Source: Ampullaceana balthica
Taxonomy: Eukaryota > Mollusca > Gastropoda > Lymnaeidae
DNA length: 64,000 nt
NCBI GenBank assembly: GCA_944989445.1
Contig: CALYLW010000558.1
Location: 310,001 to 374,000, forward strand
Direction: 5' to 3'
Shown: positions 11,901 through 23,900 of the stretch, one piece after another
How positions within the stretch are numbered: the first letter of the stretch is position 1
How the letters are laid out: every line of letters begins with the position of its first letter
Notes under the pieces: generated by a model
Database searches by the model: none
The model's input: the letters and a program-made list of their open reading frames with translations, nothing else
Told to the model about the DNA's origin: nothing
Made by a program: the position numbers and the translations under genes

Positions 11901-14900
11901 ACAAAGTTTTTGACTATAAATCCCTTATATATGAGACATAACTAAAAACATTGATTATGTTCAAACGCGACAAACATTTACAGACTGAATCTGTCTTACC
12001 TCTCCCTTTGCTTTATAACCCGGGGGGAGGTCTGGTCACCGATCGCTGGACCGAGCTCAGCGTGACACGTAAAATGTAAACAAAAGCACGCCGGTTCATC
12101 AAACAAAACAATAACAAACTGTGAAATTGAATTACATACGTTGAATAGAGATCAACTAAAAATGCATTAATTTAAGTACGGTACGTTCGATCGATCTGAA
12201 AGTTTAATACGATGCATTGTTAGGTGACACGAGTCTATGTGCCAAATTTCAACTCGATGGCTTCACGGGAAGTGGGTCATTTTTGACTTTTGTTTTTCCG
12301 CCCGACCGACGTACGAAGAGATGATGACGGACAGAGAGACAAGATTTCGAAGTTAATATAGTGGATTTAAAAATGTATTAATTTAATATAACTTGTATAT
12401 ATATATATATATATAAAGCTAAAATTCAGTTATATAATATAATTAAAATGTATTATTATTTTTTTTTAAATAAAAGGTATCCTAGAATATCTTCATACTA
12501 AAACCTGTTTGCAAATGTCTTTTCGTAGATGGGTTTGTTCCAATATCAGACCAATGCACCCCGTTGTAACTGCGAGGGCTGTATTTAAGTACCCAGTGAT
12601 TGGTCAGATGGTCTTCATGCAGGAACTCAACAAACCTCAGTCAGAGACCTGGGTGTTCGCCCAGCTGGACTACAATGACAACAGAGTTGGTACACTTAAT
12701 AATAATTGGGCTATCAACACGAATGTGGTAAGTTGTGACCATTGCTTTACTTCTCTTACATGTGTGGCTGTGATTGTGACGATGTCTTCACTTCTCTTAC
12801 ATGTTTGGCTGTAATTGTGACGATGTCTTCACTTCTCTTACATGTGTGGCTGTGATTGTGACCATTGCGTTACTTCTCTTACATGTGTGGCTGTGATTGT
12901 GACCATTGCTTCACTTCTCTTACATGTGTGGCTGTGATTGTGACCATTGCGTTACTTCTCTTACATGTGTGGCTGTGATTGTGACGATGTCTTCACTTCT
13001 CTTACATGTGTGGCTGTGATTGTGACCATTGCTTTAATTCTCTTACATGTGTGGCTGTGATTGTGACCATTGCTTTACTTCTCTTACATGTGTGGCTGTG
13101 ATTGTGACCATTGCTTTACTTCTCTTACATGTGTGGCTGTGATTGTGACCATTGCTTTACTTCTCTTACATGTGTGGCTGTGATTGTGACCATTGCTTCA
13201 CTTCTCTTACATTTGTGGCTGTGATTGTGACCATTGCTTCACTTCTCTTAGATTTGTGGTTATAATGAAAGAGTTCTTTTTTTTCAAATGGTAAAACATA
13301 CTAATTTATAAACTCAGTAGAAGCTCTCAAAACACGGCACAAAAAGGGTCGTGTTTGTGAGGATTTTGGGAGAGGGGGGAATTAGGAGGCAGAGGCGTAG
13401 CGAAGGGAGGCTGGGTACATATGTCCTCAGGGGCAGAGGTAAAGTAACAACTAAAAGTCCTAGCTGCGTCCCTGTAAAGAGATCACGTAAAACAAATACA
13501 GATGATATATGAGGGAAATTGTTTGGTGCTTTTTTAATGAAAAATAAATTTCAGCTTAATTGATCAAAGTAAGTAAAAATTTATTTACAACAAAATAAAA
13601 AATAATAACTCTCCATCGTAAAAAACACCAAAATTAAATTCCTCAATTCTTAACTCTTATCTTATCACAGACGCTCCTTCTATGCAGAAGATAGTTGCGT
13701 CCACAGACCATGACAGATGATCTGTTGGCAAGTGATGCAGCATTCACAGGCCACGGCTCTGTGGGTTCCACGCAATACCCAGCCGCCTAACTACTATGTA
13801 GTTAGGTACCCATTCGGAGCGGGGTGATCAGGGTCGCCCTAGGCCCCGGGAACAAACCCTCGCCTTCACACGGATTCGAACCCGTGACCATCGGTACGAC
13901 AGTCCAGTGCGCTGCCACTCGACCCCCGCGTCCCTTAGCATCATTTGAGAATTAAAGCGTTACACTTTGTGTATTACAGACGATCCTTCTATATAGAATT
14001 GTCACACCAGTATCACGACACTGAGCTGACATCCCATTTATTAAGAAAATTGCTTTTTTTAAAATGTTTATTTTTTTATGTTGTACTGCATCCTAAGAAT
14101 TATGACGAGATGCTATCGACTGATGGAAGTGTACGATGCAAATCTACAGGACCCAAATACATTGAGAGTTCGCTAAAACCACTGAACATAAGAAACGTAG
14201 GCCTCAACGGTAAGAATGCGTTGATTTTGTAGTTTCCGTGTGCTCGGTGAGCGGTTTAATCAGTTGACAGCAGTGTGGTAGCTTGACTTTTCACCAAAAT
14301 TAATGGCTTGGGTTATTAGCAAAATGAAACTGGATAAAAGTGAACAATACAAAGAAACATATAACAGCTTTAGTATTTGTCTTCTCCTATATATTAAAGA
14401 CTCCCACTCCCGTACGTTGCTTTGATCATTCTGGATCCTGTGTATGTTTAGAGGTTTGCTAATGTTTTTGTGAAGAGGTTACTTTACAAGGCAGCTCATC
14501 GAGGGTATCAGGGACTGGAGGTTGCAGTGCAGGAGACAATAGAAAAAACCATGTCGCCTCAACTGATCCTCATGGAAGCTTGTTCCAGTCACTGATTGTC
14601 CATGGCATTAACAGTTACGCTTGTATTGGTTTTATTTGTTTGTTATTTTCCTATCTGCCTGTCATGGCCCCACCTTTGTCTTGGCGGGATTTGGTGGAGT
14701 TTCTGTGTTTTGCTGGATCATATAATTATTTATCTTGAAAAGGATTGACAGTCAAGATTTATCATGGCCTTGGAGATAAAGCGGACTTAGAAATAATTTT
14801 TCCATTTAGTTAACTGCGTTGCCAAGCAATCAAGTTCATATATTCATAGCAACCTCAAGCTTATACATCATTTTAAAAAAATATATAATTTAACTCAAGT

Positions 14901-17900
14901 TTTGTCTAGAATTTAAATTCAGTTAGGGGCCGTCCATGAATGACGACATACAATTTTGGCCAATTTTTACCCCGCAAAGTCTTCACAAAGCTTTGACCCC
15001 CCACCCCCCAAAAGCCGTATTTTTTAATTGAAAATTAGCATGTAGCAAATTATTTTTTTTTGTCACTTAACTATGTATTTAGTGAAAGACTGCACTCTAA
15101 TATCGTAATACGTGTGATGCCATGTAAAACGTCATTACATAAATTGAAAGCAATCATATATTCAAGTGGAACTTTTATTTAAAGTAGCGTGTTTTGATTT
15201 GACGTCACATTTCTTAAACACCCCCCTTGTCACACGTCGTCAAAAATGCGTGACGTCATTTATGGACGGCCCCTTATAGTTAATATCTATTACGATATCT
15301 AACTACCGAGGCCATTACCTATGTCACCTAACCCATGTATGAGACTGCCTCAGTCTCATGTAGACTGAAGAGATTCAAGCTTTGACCGAATGATGAAATT
15401 CAGAACTTATCTTATCTTATCTTATCTGTTTACAGACGCTCCTTCTATACAGAAGATTATTGCGTCCTACGCTTATCTATGGTTTGTGTTTAGTCCTGCA
15501 TTTTTATTAGAGATTTAAATGTTGATAAAGTGTTGGTTTTCCTGGATTCTTCAGGCAACCCATTCCACGCCCGAATTCCGGACGGGAAGAAGGAAAACTT
15601 GTATGTGTTTGTTCTTGCATACGGAATAAGGAAGGTGTTTTTATCCTTATGTCTATCTGAGGGTTGTATTAAGTTATCTTTGTGTTGTATTTCTAAATTA
15701 GAATTAATTGCTTTATGTATGATTACTACTTTGCTTTTGGTTCTTCTATCCTCTAGTGTTTCAAGGTTTAATGATTTAACTAATGGTGTTATTCTTGTCA
15801 GTTTCGAATATTCTCCAGTAATGAATCTGGCAGCTCTTTTTTGAATTTGTTCTAGTTTATCAATGTTTTCTTTGGTGGATGGGTCCCATACAGAAGATGC
15901 ATATTCTAGTACAGGTCTCACCAAAGTGAGGTAGCATTTTAGTTTTATATCTCTATTACATTTGTTAAAGTTTCTTTTTATAAAGCCTAATGTTTTGTTT
16001 GATTTTTTAATAACTTCATTGCCATGGGGATTCCATGATAGTTTCTCATTTATTAAGACTCCTAAGTATTTTGCATCTTTAGTTTGGGTCAGTTCTTTTC
16101 CATGAATGTAATATTTTGAATTTATTTGTTTCTTTTTCTTTGTTACTCTTAACAGTTGACACTTTTCTGGGTGGAAAGACATACTCCAGTTAGTTTCCCA
16201 TTTTATCAATTCATCTAAGTCTTTTTGTAAAATTTTGCTGTCTTGTTCTGATTTAATTGTTCTATAGATTTATACAATCATCAGCAAATAACCTAACTTT
16301 TGTACCTGTTGAGATGTTGTTGGGTAAATCATTTATATAAATTAAAAAGAGTAAGGGACCTAGCACAGTTCCTTGTGGAACTCCTGAGTTAACATTTATT
16401 GGTGCAGATTTAGATCCATTAATTATTACAGTTTGCTCCCTGCCCAAAAGGAAGTCTACGATCCAGTGATGTAAGGAACCTGAGATTCCAAAGTAGTTAA
16501 GTTTTTTAAGTAAACTAAGGTGGTGAACTTTGTCAAATGCTTTTGAGAAGTCTAGTAATATTGTATCTATTTGATCATTTTTCTCTAAGCCTTTTGATAG
16601 TTCATCTATTAAACCTATTAATTGTGTTTCACATGATCTGTTTTTTCTAAAGCCGTGTTGATGTGGGCATAGGGCATTATATTTGTCAAGGTGGTTAACT
16701 ATTCTACTATATATTATGTGTTCTAGTAATTTACAGGTGATACTAGTAAGTGATACAGGCCTGTAATTACCAGGGTCTGATTTATCCCCTTTCTTAAAGA
16801 GTGGAGTTACGTTAGCTAATTTCCAATCCTGGGGCACTTTACCCTGGTTTAGAGAGGCTTGAAAGAGAACTACAAGGATTGGGGACAGTTCATTGCTTAG
16901 TTCTTTTAATAACCTTGCAGGCAAATCATCTGGGCCAGTAGCTTTGTTTATTTTTAAGTTTTTTAGGAGTGAATGTATACCTATCTCATCTACAGTTATG
17001 TTACCTATTTCCTCAATTTTATTTAAATTTATTAAAACTTCCTTGTCGCCTGAGGCAGAAAAAGATGATGCAAAATATGTGTTAAGGATATTAGCTTTAG
17101 TTTCATTATCTTTATAGTTTTTATTATTTGAGCCTTTTAGTGTGGCTATTCCTGAAGGTTCCATCTTTTAGATTTGATAAAGGACCATAAGTTTTTATTG
17201 TTATCTTTGGTAATTACTATTACATTGTTTATATATTCATTTTGGAGGTTTCGACTGAGTTTTTGTGTCAAGTGTTTAATCTTTAAGTATTTTTTGTGTA
17301 TCCTATATGAATAGGTAGCTTTATATTTCTTAATAAGTTCTCTTTTTGTTTGCATAGCTTTTTCAATCTAGAATTGAACCAGCATTTGTTAATTTTATTT
17401 GATGTTAGTTTTGTTGGAACATTCTCATCCATTATAGTTTTTAGATTTGTTTTTATATCTTTCCAAATTTCTTCTACTGGGCTATTTGTGTTAAATTTAC
17501 TTAGGAAAGTTTGTTGGAAGTTAGCCGCTGATTGGTGTAGTTTTATTGAATTACATTTATTCCAAAGATAGATTATTCTTCTAGGTATCTTATTAATTTT
17601 AGTTTTTATTGTATTGGTGACCCTAACAATATCATGGTCGGACAGTCCTGGAATTTTTTTATAGTCTAACACTAGTCCTGGTCTATTTGTTAGGAATAAA
17701 TCTAGTGTTTTATTTTTCCTTGTTGCTGTTTTTACTATCTGTTCTAGGTTTATATTGTTCATAGTGTCTAAAAAGTGTTCATTAATTTCTTTGTTAGTTT
17801 GATGGTTATCAATTGTATAATTTTTCCAACTGGTCGGGACATTGATTGCTAAACAGGAAAGTTTTCTGCTAAAATGGTATTAGTGAATTAAAAAGTCTTA

Positions 17901-20900
17901 TCAAACCAATTTTTAAGATTTGAAATTTTGTGCTTTTTAAATATATTTCAACTTCCTGTCCTCTTGAAGATACGTCGAGCAGAAACTTTTTCACTGTCGT
18001 TGGTTTACCTTTATCTGGAGATAAGTCAATTTTGGGGAGGCCTGCGGTTATTTTCACATCCGAAAGTGGGATTTTGGCTTGTGCTCCGATTGAATTGCAA
18101 CGACAAACGGTTCTGGTGGCTCAGTTCAACAAAAGTGGAATGACGGGAAAAGTACTATTTAAACAAATGCCAGGATTCGGAGCTCAGGAGACATCTTTGA
18201 CAAATGAAATCACTGGCATGTCTGCCGCACACAGGTAATTATTCTTTCTATAGTACAAGGAGTGCATGACAGTGAACAATTGAATACGTTACAACGCCTA
18301 AATTAAGATCTATGTTAATATATGTGTAGTTAGCATAAAACATGCTATTATGTTGGCATCCCAGAGATTTTAATTATTTCAAAAGCCAGTAACGGATGAG
18401 GTTAATTTTAGGGATGGGGATAATTTTAAGGATGGGTTAATTTTATAAATTACCGGTATTTTTATATTAAAAAAATATCTCCAATAATTATCATTATGCA
18501 AGTAATTTTATGTTAACTTTCCCCGCATCATACCTTGTACAAAATGTCTTCACGCATCATACCTTGTACAAAATGTCTCCACGCATCATACCTTGTACAA
18601 AATGTCTCCACGCATCATACCTTGTACACATTGTCTCCAGCCATCATACCCTGTACAAAATGTCTCCACACATCATACCTTGTACACATTGTCTCCAGCC
18701 ATCATACCTTGTACACCCTGTCTCCAGACATAATACCTTATATACACACTGTCGCCATGCATCATACCCTGTATACATTGTCCCCGTCAGCTTGTACAAG
18801 ACACACGTAGTCATATTTGTAAAGGGAGAAGAGTTTTTGTGATTATTCCAGGCTTTGCATGATTTATTTGTTTAACAGGGCGAATATGAAAACTGTGTAA
18901 TTTCTTACCATAACAAAGAGAACGAGTGCTTAAAGCAACGTTTTTGTTCAATATATAAGTCATCATATCAATACAGAATAGTTAATTCCTTTGAATTTAA
19001 ATTCTAGTTTTCAGCTCTATGATCTACCACCGGGAAATGATTGCTCAAATCTTGGTTCAGTTTACAATCCAACAAATGTTCCTGATACTAGTGTGTTTGA
19101 TACTGATGACAGTTATAAGGTGGGTCACCGTTTACCGAAATATTTCATTAAAAAGTCTCATTAGTGAGATGTAATAACATTAATATGATTCAACTCTTGA
19201 TTTGAACATTCTTTTAATTCATTTCTGAACAGGTAAAATGGTTCTGGCTTTATATCCATGTAAATTTAAATATTTAATTGACATATTCTTCGTTTGTACT
19301 ACTTCGACACTGTTGTAAAATATGCAAAATATCAATAAATTAAGCAAGTTTCACAAATAACTTTGATTAAAACAAGTATGGAGCATGTTGTGATATTATC
19401 AATAATCGAATTATAAGGCAGGAAATCTGCCTAGAGCTGGAGTAAAGGAGTGGAGCAGTATGAATCTGCCTCTGACAGGCTACACAAGTATTTTGGGAAG
19501 GTCTTTGGCCATTGTGGATGAAAGCAAAACTATTGTAACTTGCACTAAAATCAACATCCAGTTGTCTGACTTGGAGGGACAACTTGTCACTGCAGTGTCT
19601 AATTTTACTGGAGAAGTTATTGGTACAATTTTTATGGTAAGTTAATAATTTTTAAAAACCATTTCCGTCCATGTTTTTTAAAAGATCTAGGTTCTACTTT
19701 CTTATATCACTATTATCACACACACACACACAGAAGAAAATTATGACCAGATTTACTTAGAGATACATACTCAACTTTATTTATAGAATAGCTTTTATTT
19801 TAAAATATATTAAATGTGTAGCAGAATTTCATGAAATCATTAAATAGTAGCTGAATCATTACTGAGCTAAGGCTTCAAACTCTAGCAAGTTTTCCAAATA
19901 TTTCTAAACATTGCTCTTTTCATTTTCTAGTATCAAACTGTATTTAGAGATGGTACCATGAGTGATACATCAATAGTTGCTGACTTAAAATATTCTAATG
20001 GAACCAAGGTAAACTGTCAGATCATTTTAAAAACTCAAAGATAACATAAATAAGTAATACTAGATGTGACCCGCGGCGTAGCATACGCCGCAGACTTGCT
20101 CATAGTCCATAGATAGTGCAAAGAAAAGGGGTGGGGGAGAACGGACACAAACTACTGACGGGAAGTATTTCGGACATCGCGATAATTTCTGCCTCGCCAC
20201 CAAATACCCCTGAAGTATTCATGTTCAGAAAGTATAGTTGACGAGAGTGTATGACTAATTTTCCGTCACTGAGCACAACGGAGAGCACGACGCCGAAGTT
20301 ATCCCAATGTTGAGAAACTTGAGAAACAAAGTTTACAGCCAAGTTGCGAAGTCATGTTCGAAAAGAAAGGGGTAAAAGAACGGGCACATACACAAACATT
20401 TTTGAAAGTTTAAAAAGTAATGTCTTCGACCTTCCGCGTGTGAAGCGAATGTACTAACCACTACACTAAGAAATACATGTTATTCTGTGAAAGAACAACG
20501 AAAGTCAACTCAAGATCCACCACCTTTGCTTGCCAACCATAAACTGATTGGTCGGTGGTTGACCCCCACGAGGGTCATTCGTCATGCTCGTATGCACATC
20601 CCCGTTTAAGTTTAATTATATATGTTGCAGGCAATGTGCGAAATCAGACATTCAATAGAATGCCTAGGCAATGTATAGAATGTCTGATTGTTTCAGGCAA
20701 AGTATGAAATTTGTAAAACGTTTGCATACTTTGCCTAGGCATTCTACAGAATGCCGGATATCGTTTAGGCAAAGTGTGAAAAGAGCACAACAAAAGCCTT
20801 TATTGATAATTATTGATAATTACGTATTTTAAAGTGGAAATAATACAAATTAAAGCTCAGTATTATTTTTTCGAGGTCTTCCTCTGTTTCCACATCTTGT

Positions 20901-23900
20901 AAATCATCATCAGGTAGGGACGACTTTGTGAGGCCTACTTTAGCTCTGAAGCCAAAGAGAGCTTCGTATGGTGATCGCATAATGAAAAGTTCTGTTCTTC
21001 TTGAGTTGGACGAACCGTAACCCCTCACTTCAGCGGCCAGTTATTTCATTTTACATCCAAGCTCACAGCATATTTTCAATGTCCTAGCTAGCTCTTTCGA
21101 CGCTCCCCTGGCTTTGTACGTGGCGCGGCTTACCTTGAACTTAATCTTCAAGGTGGGCCAGTACTTCTTTAGGCTGCTTACCACATTGTTTGCAAATTAC
21201 CTGCCGTTATTGGACTGTAGAATCATTGGAGCACCAAGCAACGTAAATATGTCTACGAGCTGGTATGCTACTTCTTTCGCCCTCTTTGTCTTCCGGGCCC
21301 TGAGAACTACGAACTTGGTGAGATGATCTTGATACACCATTATAAACTTGTATTCCCCCATCAGAATGTGATTGAAATCAATGAGGTTTTCCTGACAACG
21401 ACAGTTGAATTTCGAAAAAGCCATTGGCTTGACCACAATAACATTTTGAGGCCTTTTTTTCTGGCAAGATTCACTAAGGTTAATGTACAGTTCAATATCA
21501 TGACGGGTGGCGTTCTTGTATTTGGGCGAAAGTTTTTTCAACATTCTGTTCCGTCCTCCATAACCAATGGCCAAATGAGCTTTATAAAGTCCGTCAAATA
21601 TCTCGATCTCCGCGACGTAAGACAGAATGGCACTCACGCCTTCTTTAATAGGGTAGATCAACTTACTCTTATTTTCCACCATCATGAAATCATAGTGTTT
21701 CACCAGCCAATAGTCCCGTGGGTCTTGCTTAATGGTGGTCTTAGCCATTTTCACATCGTCCACCAACTTTGGTAATAGTTTTTTTGTTAAAACGCTGCTT
21801 TTAGCAGCATTGGCTCTTACTTTAGATATATCATTGTAGTACCGTCGTTCCATGTCAACATGGCGTGATTCCTGTCCTAGCACTACAATCTCTTCCGCAG
21901 GCCTTGATTAACCTTAGCGATAGGCAAACAAGGCACGTGCATTGGGCACTGGGCACCAAGCGTTTGGGGGAGCACCACAAGTCCTCAAGAAAAATTTGTA
22001 TATTATTCATAATCGACATGACGTTAGAAAATCGCAAATGTAATATTAAATCGCACAGGGGCGGATTAAATGGAAGGCTGATTTGTGCTAAAGCCAAGGC
22101 CCCCCAATGATTTAAGACTAAATTTAGGGACCCCAAACTTATTAAATTGTATAATAAAGTGGCTGGACAGAACCCCAGGCGGATTTGCAGCCAGGGGCCC
22201 TGTGCAATCTTAATCCACCCCTGAAATCGCTTTTAAAGGGACAAATATGTGACATTCTCATTGGAGGGCTGAGTCACGTAGACTCTTATAGCCCGGCCTA
22301 CAATACCAACGGCGAGCCTCAACATAAGGGCGTCGCCATGGAGATATTCCTCCACAGTGCGTGGGCTGTCTTTTTTGCGCAGAATTAAATTTGATAATGT
22401 ACTTTGCCAGATGTAAATCTAGAATAAAGAACTTTAAAATGTAAAGGTTTGCTTTATCTGACTTTCTGACCTATTTAAAAAGTTACAGTATGTTTGTCTA
22501 TTATTATTAAAAAATAATTAAACATTAATTTTAATACAGAAATAACATATCGTAAGTTTTATTTGAGTGATACTAGTACAAACATACGTGTTAATAGCGG
22601 CGTCACCAGGGTGTGTGTCATCCAGTTCGGTAGGTCATGGTGTCATGCCCTCACCCCATATGCCAAAGCCAAATAACGAGGCATACATAATTTTACCCTT
22701 TTGGTGTCACCCGGTGCGGTCACCATCTCCCGCAATCCCTTGTGACGCCCCTGTGTGTTAACAACTGTTTTGTTTTGTTGCTTCATATTGAACATATCAG
22801 CGGTCAGTGGGGGATCGGGGCAAAAGGGGGCACCCATGTGGGTTTGTGCCTCGGGCACCAAGATGGCTTAATCCGGCCCTGCTCTTCCGGCATGGTCACA
22901 CAGCAATCCAAGGGGAAACGTTATGGGAGAACTCTGTGGAATCGCAGCCGGATGATGTAAACTGATGTCATGAGAAGAATTTTGGCCATATTGTCTGTGA
23001 TTTGGTAGTGGAACCTCGTACCGGCTAAACGCCGTCTTTAAATTATAATAACTTTCAACACTCACAAGCTTCGATCGCCATCATCAAACAACATCCAAAG
23101 CGCCACCGCCTACAACAGCGGCTGGAAGAATGGCGAGGGTAGGCAAATTACATATTTTTCCGGCCGACAACTCGACATTCTATAGAATGCTTCGGCAATG
23201 TATGAAATAGCAATCATTTCATACTTTGTCTGAAACCATCAGGCATTCTATACATTGCCTAGGCATTCTATAGAATGCCTGAATTTCACACTTTGCCTGT
23301 AACATATAGATAGATGGCTGATCACCTTTTTGTTTGATATCTTGCTTTGTTTTTCATGATTTCCTTTATTTCCTACTTTCTTGATATACTGATGACATAC
23401 AATTCAATAATTTTCCATATCTACTATTTACATAACAAGTCTTTATTTTAAAAGAAAAAGCCTTGGAATAATTTATGCTTAATGTCATTGGGAACTTCCA
23501 TAAATATTGTCCAGGGAATTTTTACACCCTTCACCCCTTTTTTCCATACCTTTTCAATACGATAGTGACAATAGGGAACTTCCATAAAAACTGTACTTGC
23601 ATGTATGTATCTTTAACCCTACAGTATTAAAGTCACTTATCGAAGGTTTAAAATGTTCTAAAATTTTTTTAATTTGTTTATGAAAAGCTCAATTTAAAAC
23701 TAAATTATACACAACAAATAATGAACTTCCAGTTGCATTTCTAATTGGTGGTCGAGTGGCAGCGCGCTTGATTGGCGTACCGATGGTCATGGGCTCGAAT
23801 CCATGTCGCGGCAAGGATTTGTTCCCGGGGCATAGGGCGTCCCTAAGTCACCTAGCTCCTAATGGGTACCTAACACTAGTTAGGCGGCTGGGTAATGCGT

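Larger units (their letters stand above)
15405..17875 (-). mobile_element. 5'-truncated Jockey-like LINE
   Basis: Minus-strand retrotransposon truncated within the endonuclease (TLDLFLTNRPGLV, PGLSDHDIV near 17640-17700), with reverse transcriptase and a C-terminal region, then a 3' tail at about 15412-15470 (GACGCTCCTTCTATACAGAA on plus) ending in TTATC repeats. It is broken into four frames. It sits in the 14210-17969 intron, antisense to the SOD gene. Confidence 0.88.
20623..23304 (-). mobile_element. Ginger-like DNA transposon with integrase-type transposase
   Basis: TIRs of about 90 bp begin TGTTGCAGGCAATGTG (20623) and, reversed, TGTTACAGGCAAAGTG (23304), and each contains GAATGCCTAGGCAATGTATA. 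The flanking 4-bp TSD is TATA (20619-20622, 23305-23308). TGTNR-type ends, a 4-bp TSD and a Gypsy-like integrase are known marks of Ginger transposons. Two hAT MITEs sit inside. Confidence 0.85.
20060..23314 (-). mobile_element. Non-autonomous Helitron, interrupted by a Ginger element
   Basis: On the minus strand the 5' end is A|TCTATCTATATATA (23315/23314). The 3' end is a hairpin GCGGCGTA-TGC-TACGCCGC (20073-20091) followed by GGGTCACATCTAG|T at 20060. The A/T insertion site and hairpin before CTAG are Helitron hallmarks. Without the Ginger insertion it is about 570 bp and noncoding. Confidence 0.75.

Noticed and set aside
13860..13930. Functional tRNA gene on the minus strand
   Set aside because: A and B boxes are good, but it is the head of a SINE with body and tail shared with other copies; the acceptor stem does not pair well.
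18510..18842. 110-codon frame in the intron after exon 6
   Set aside because: Translation of the 29-bp minisatellite.
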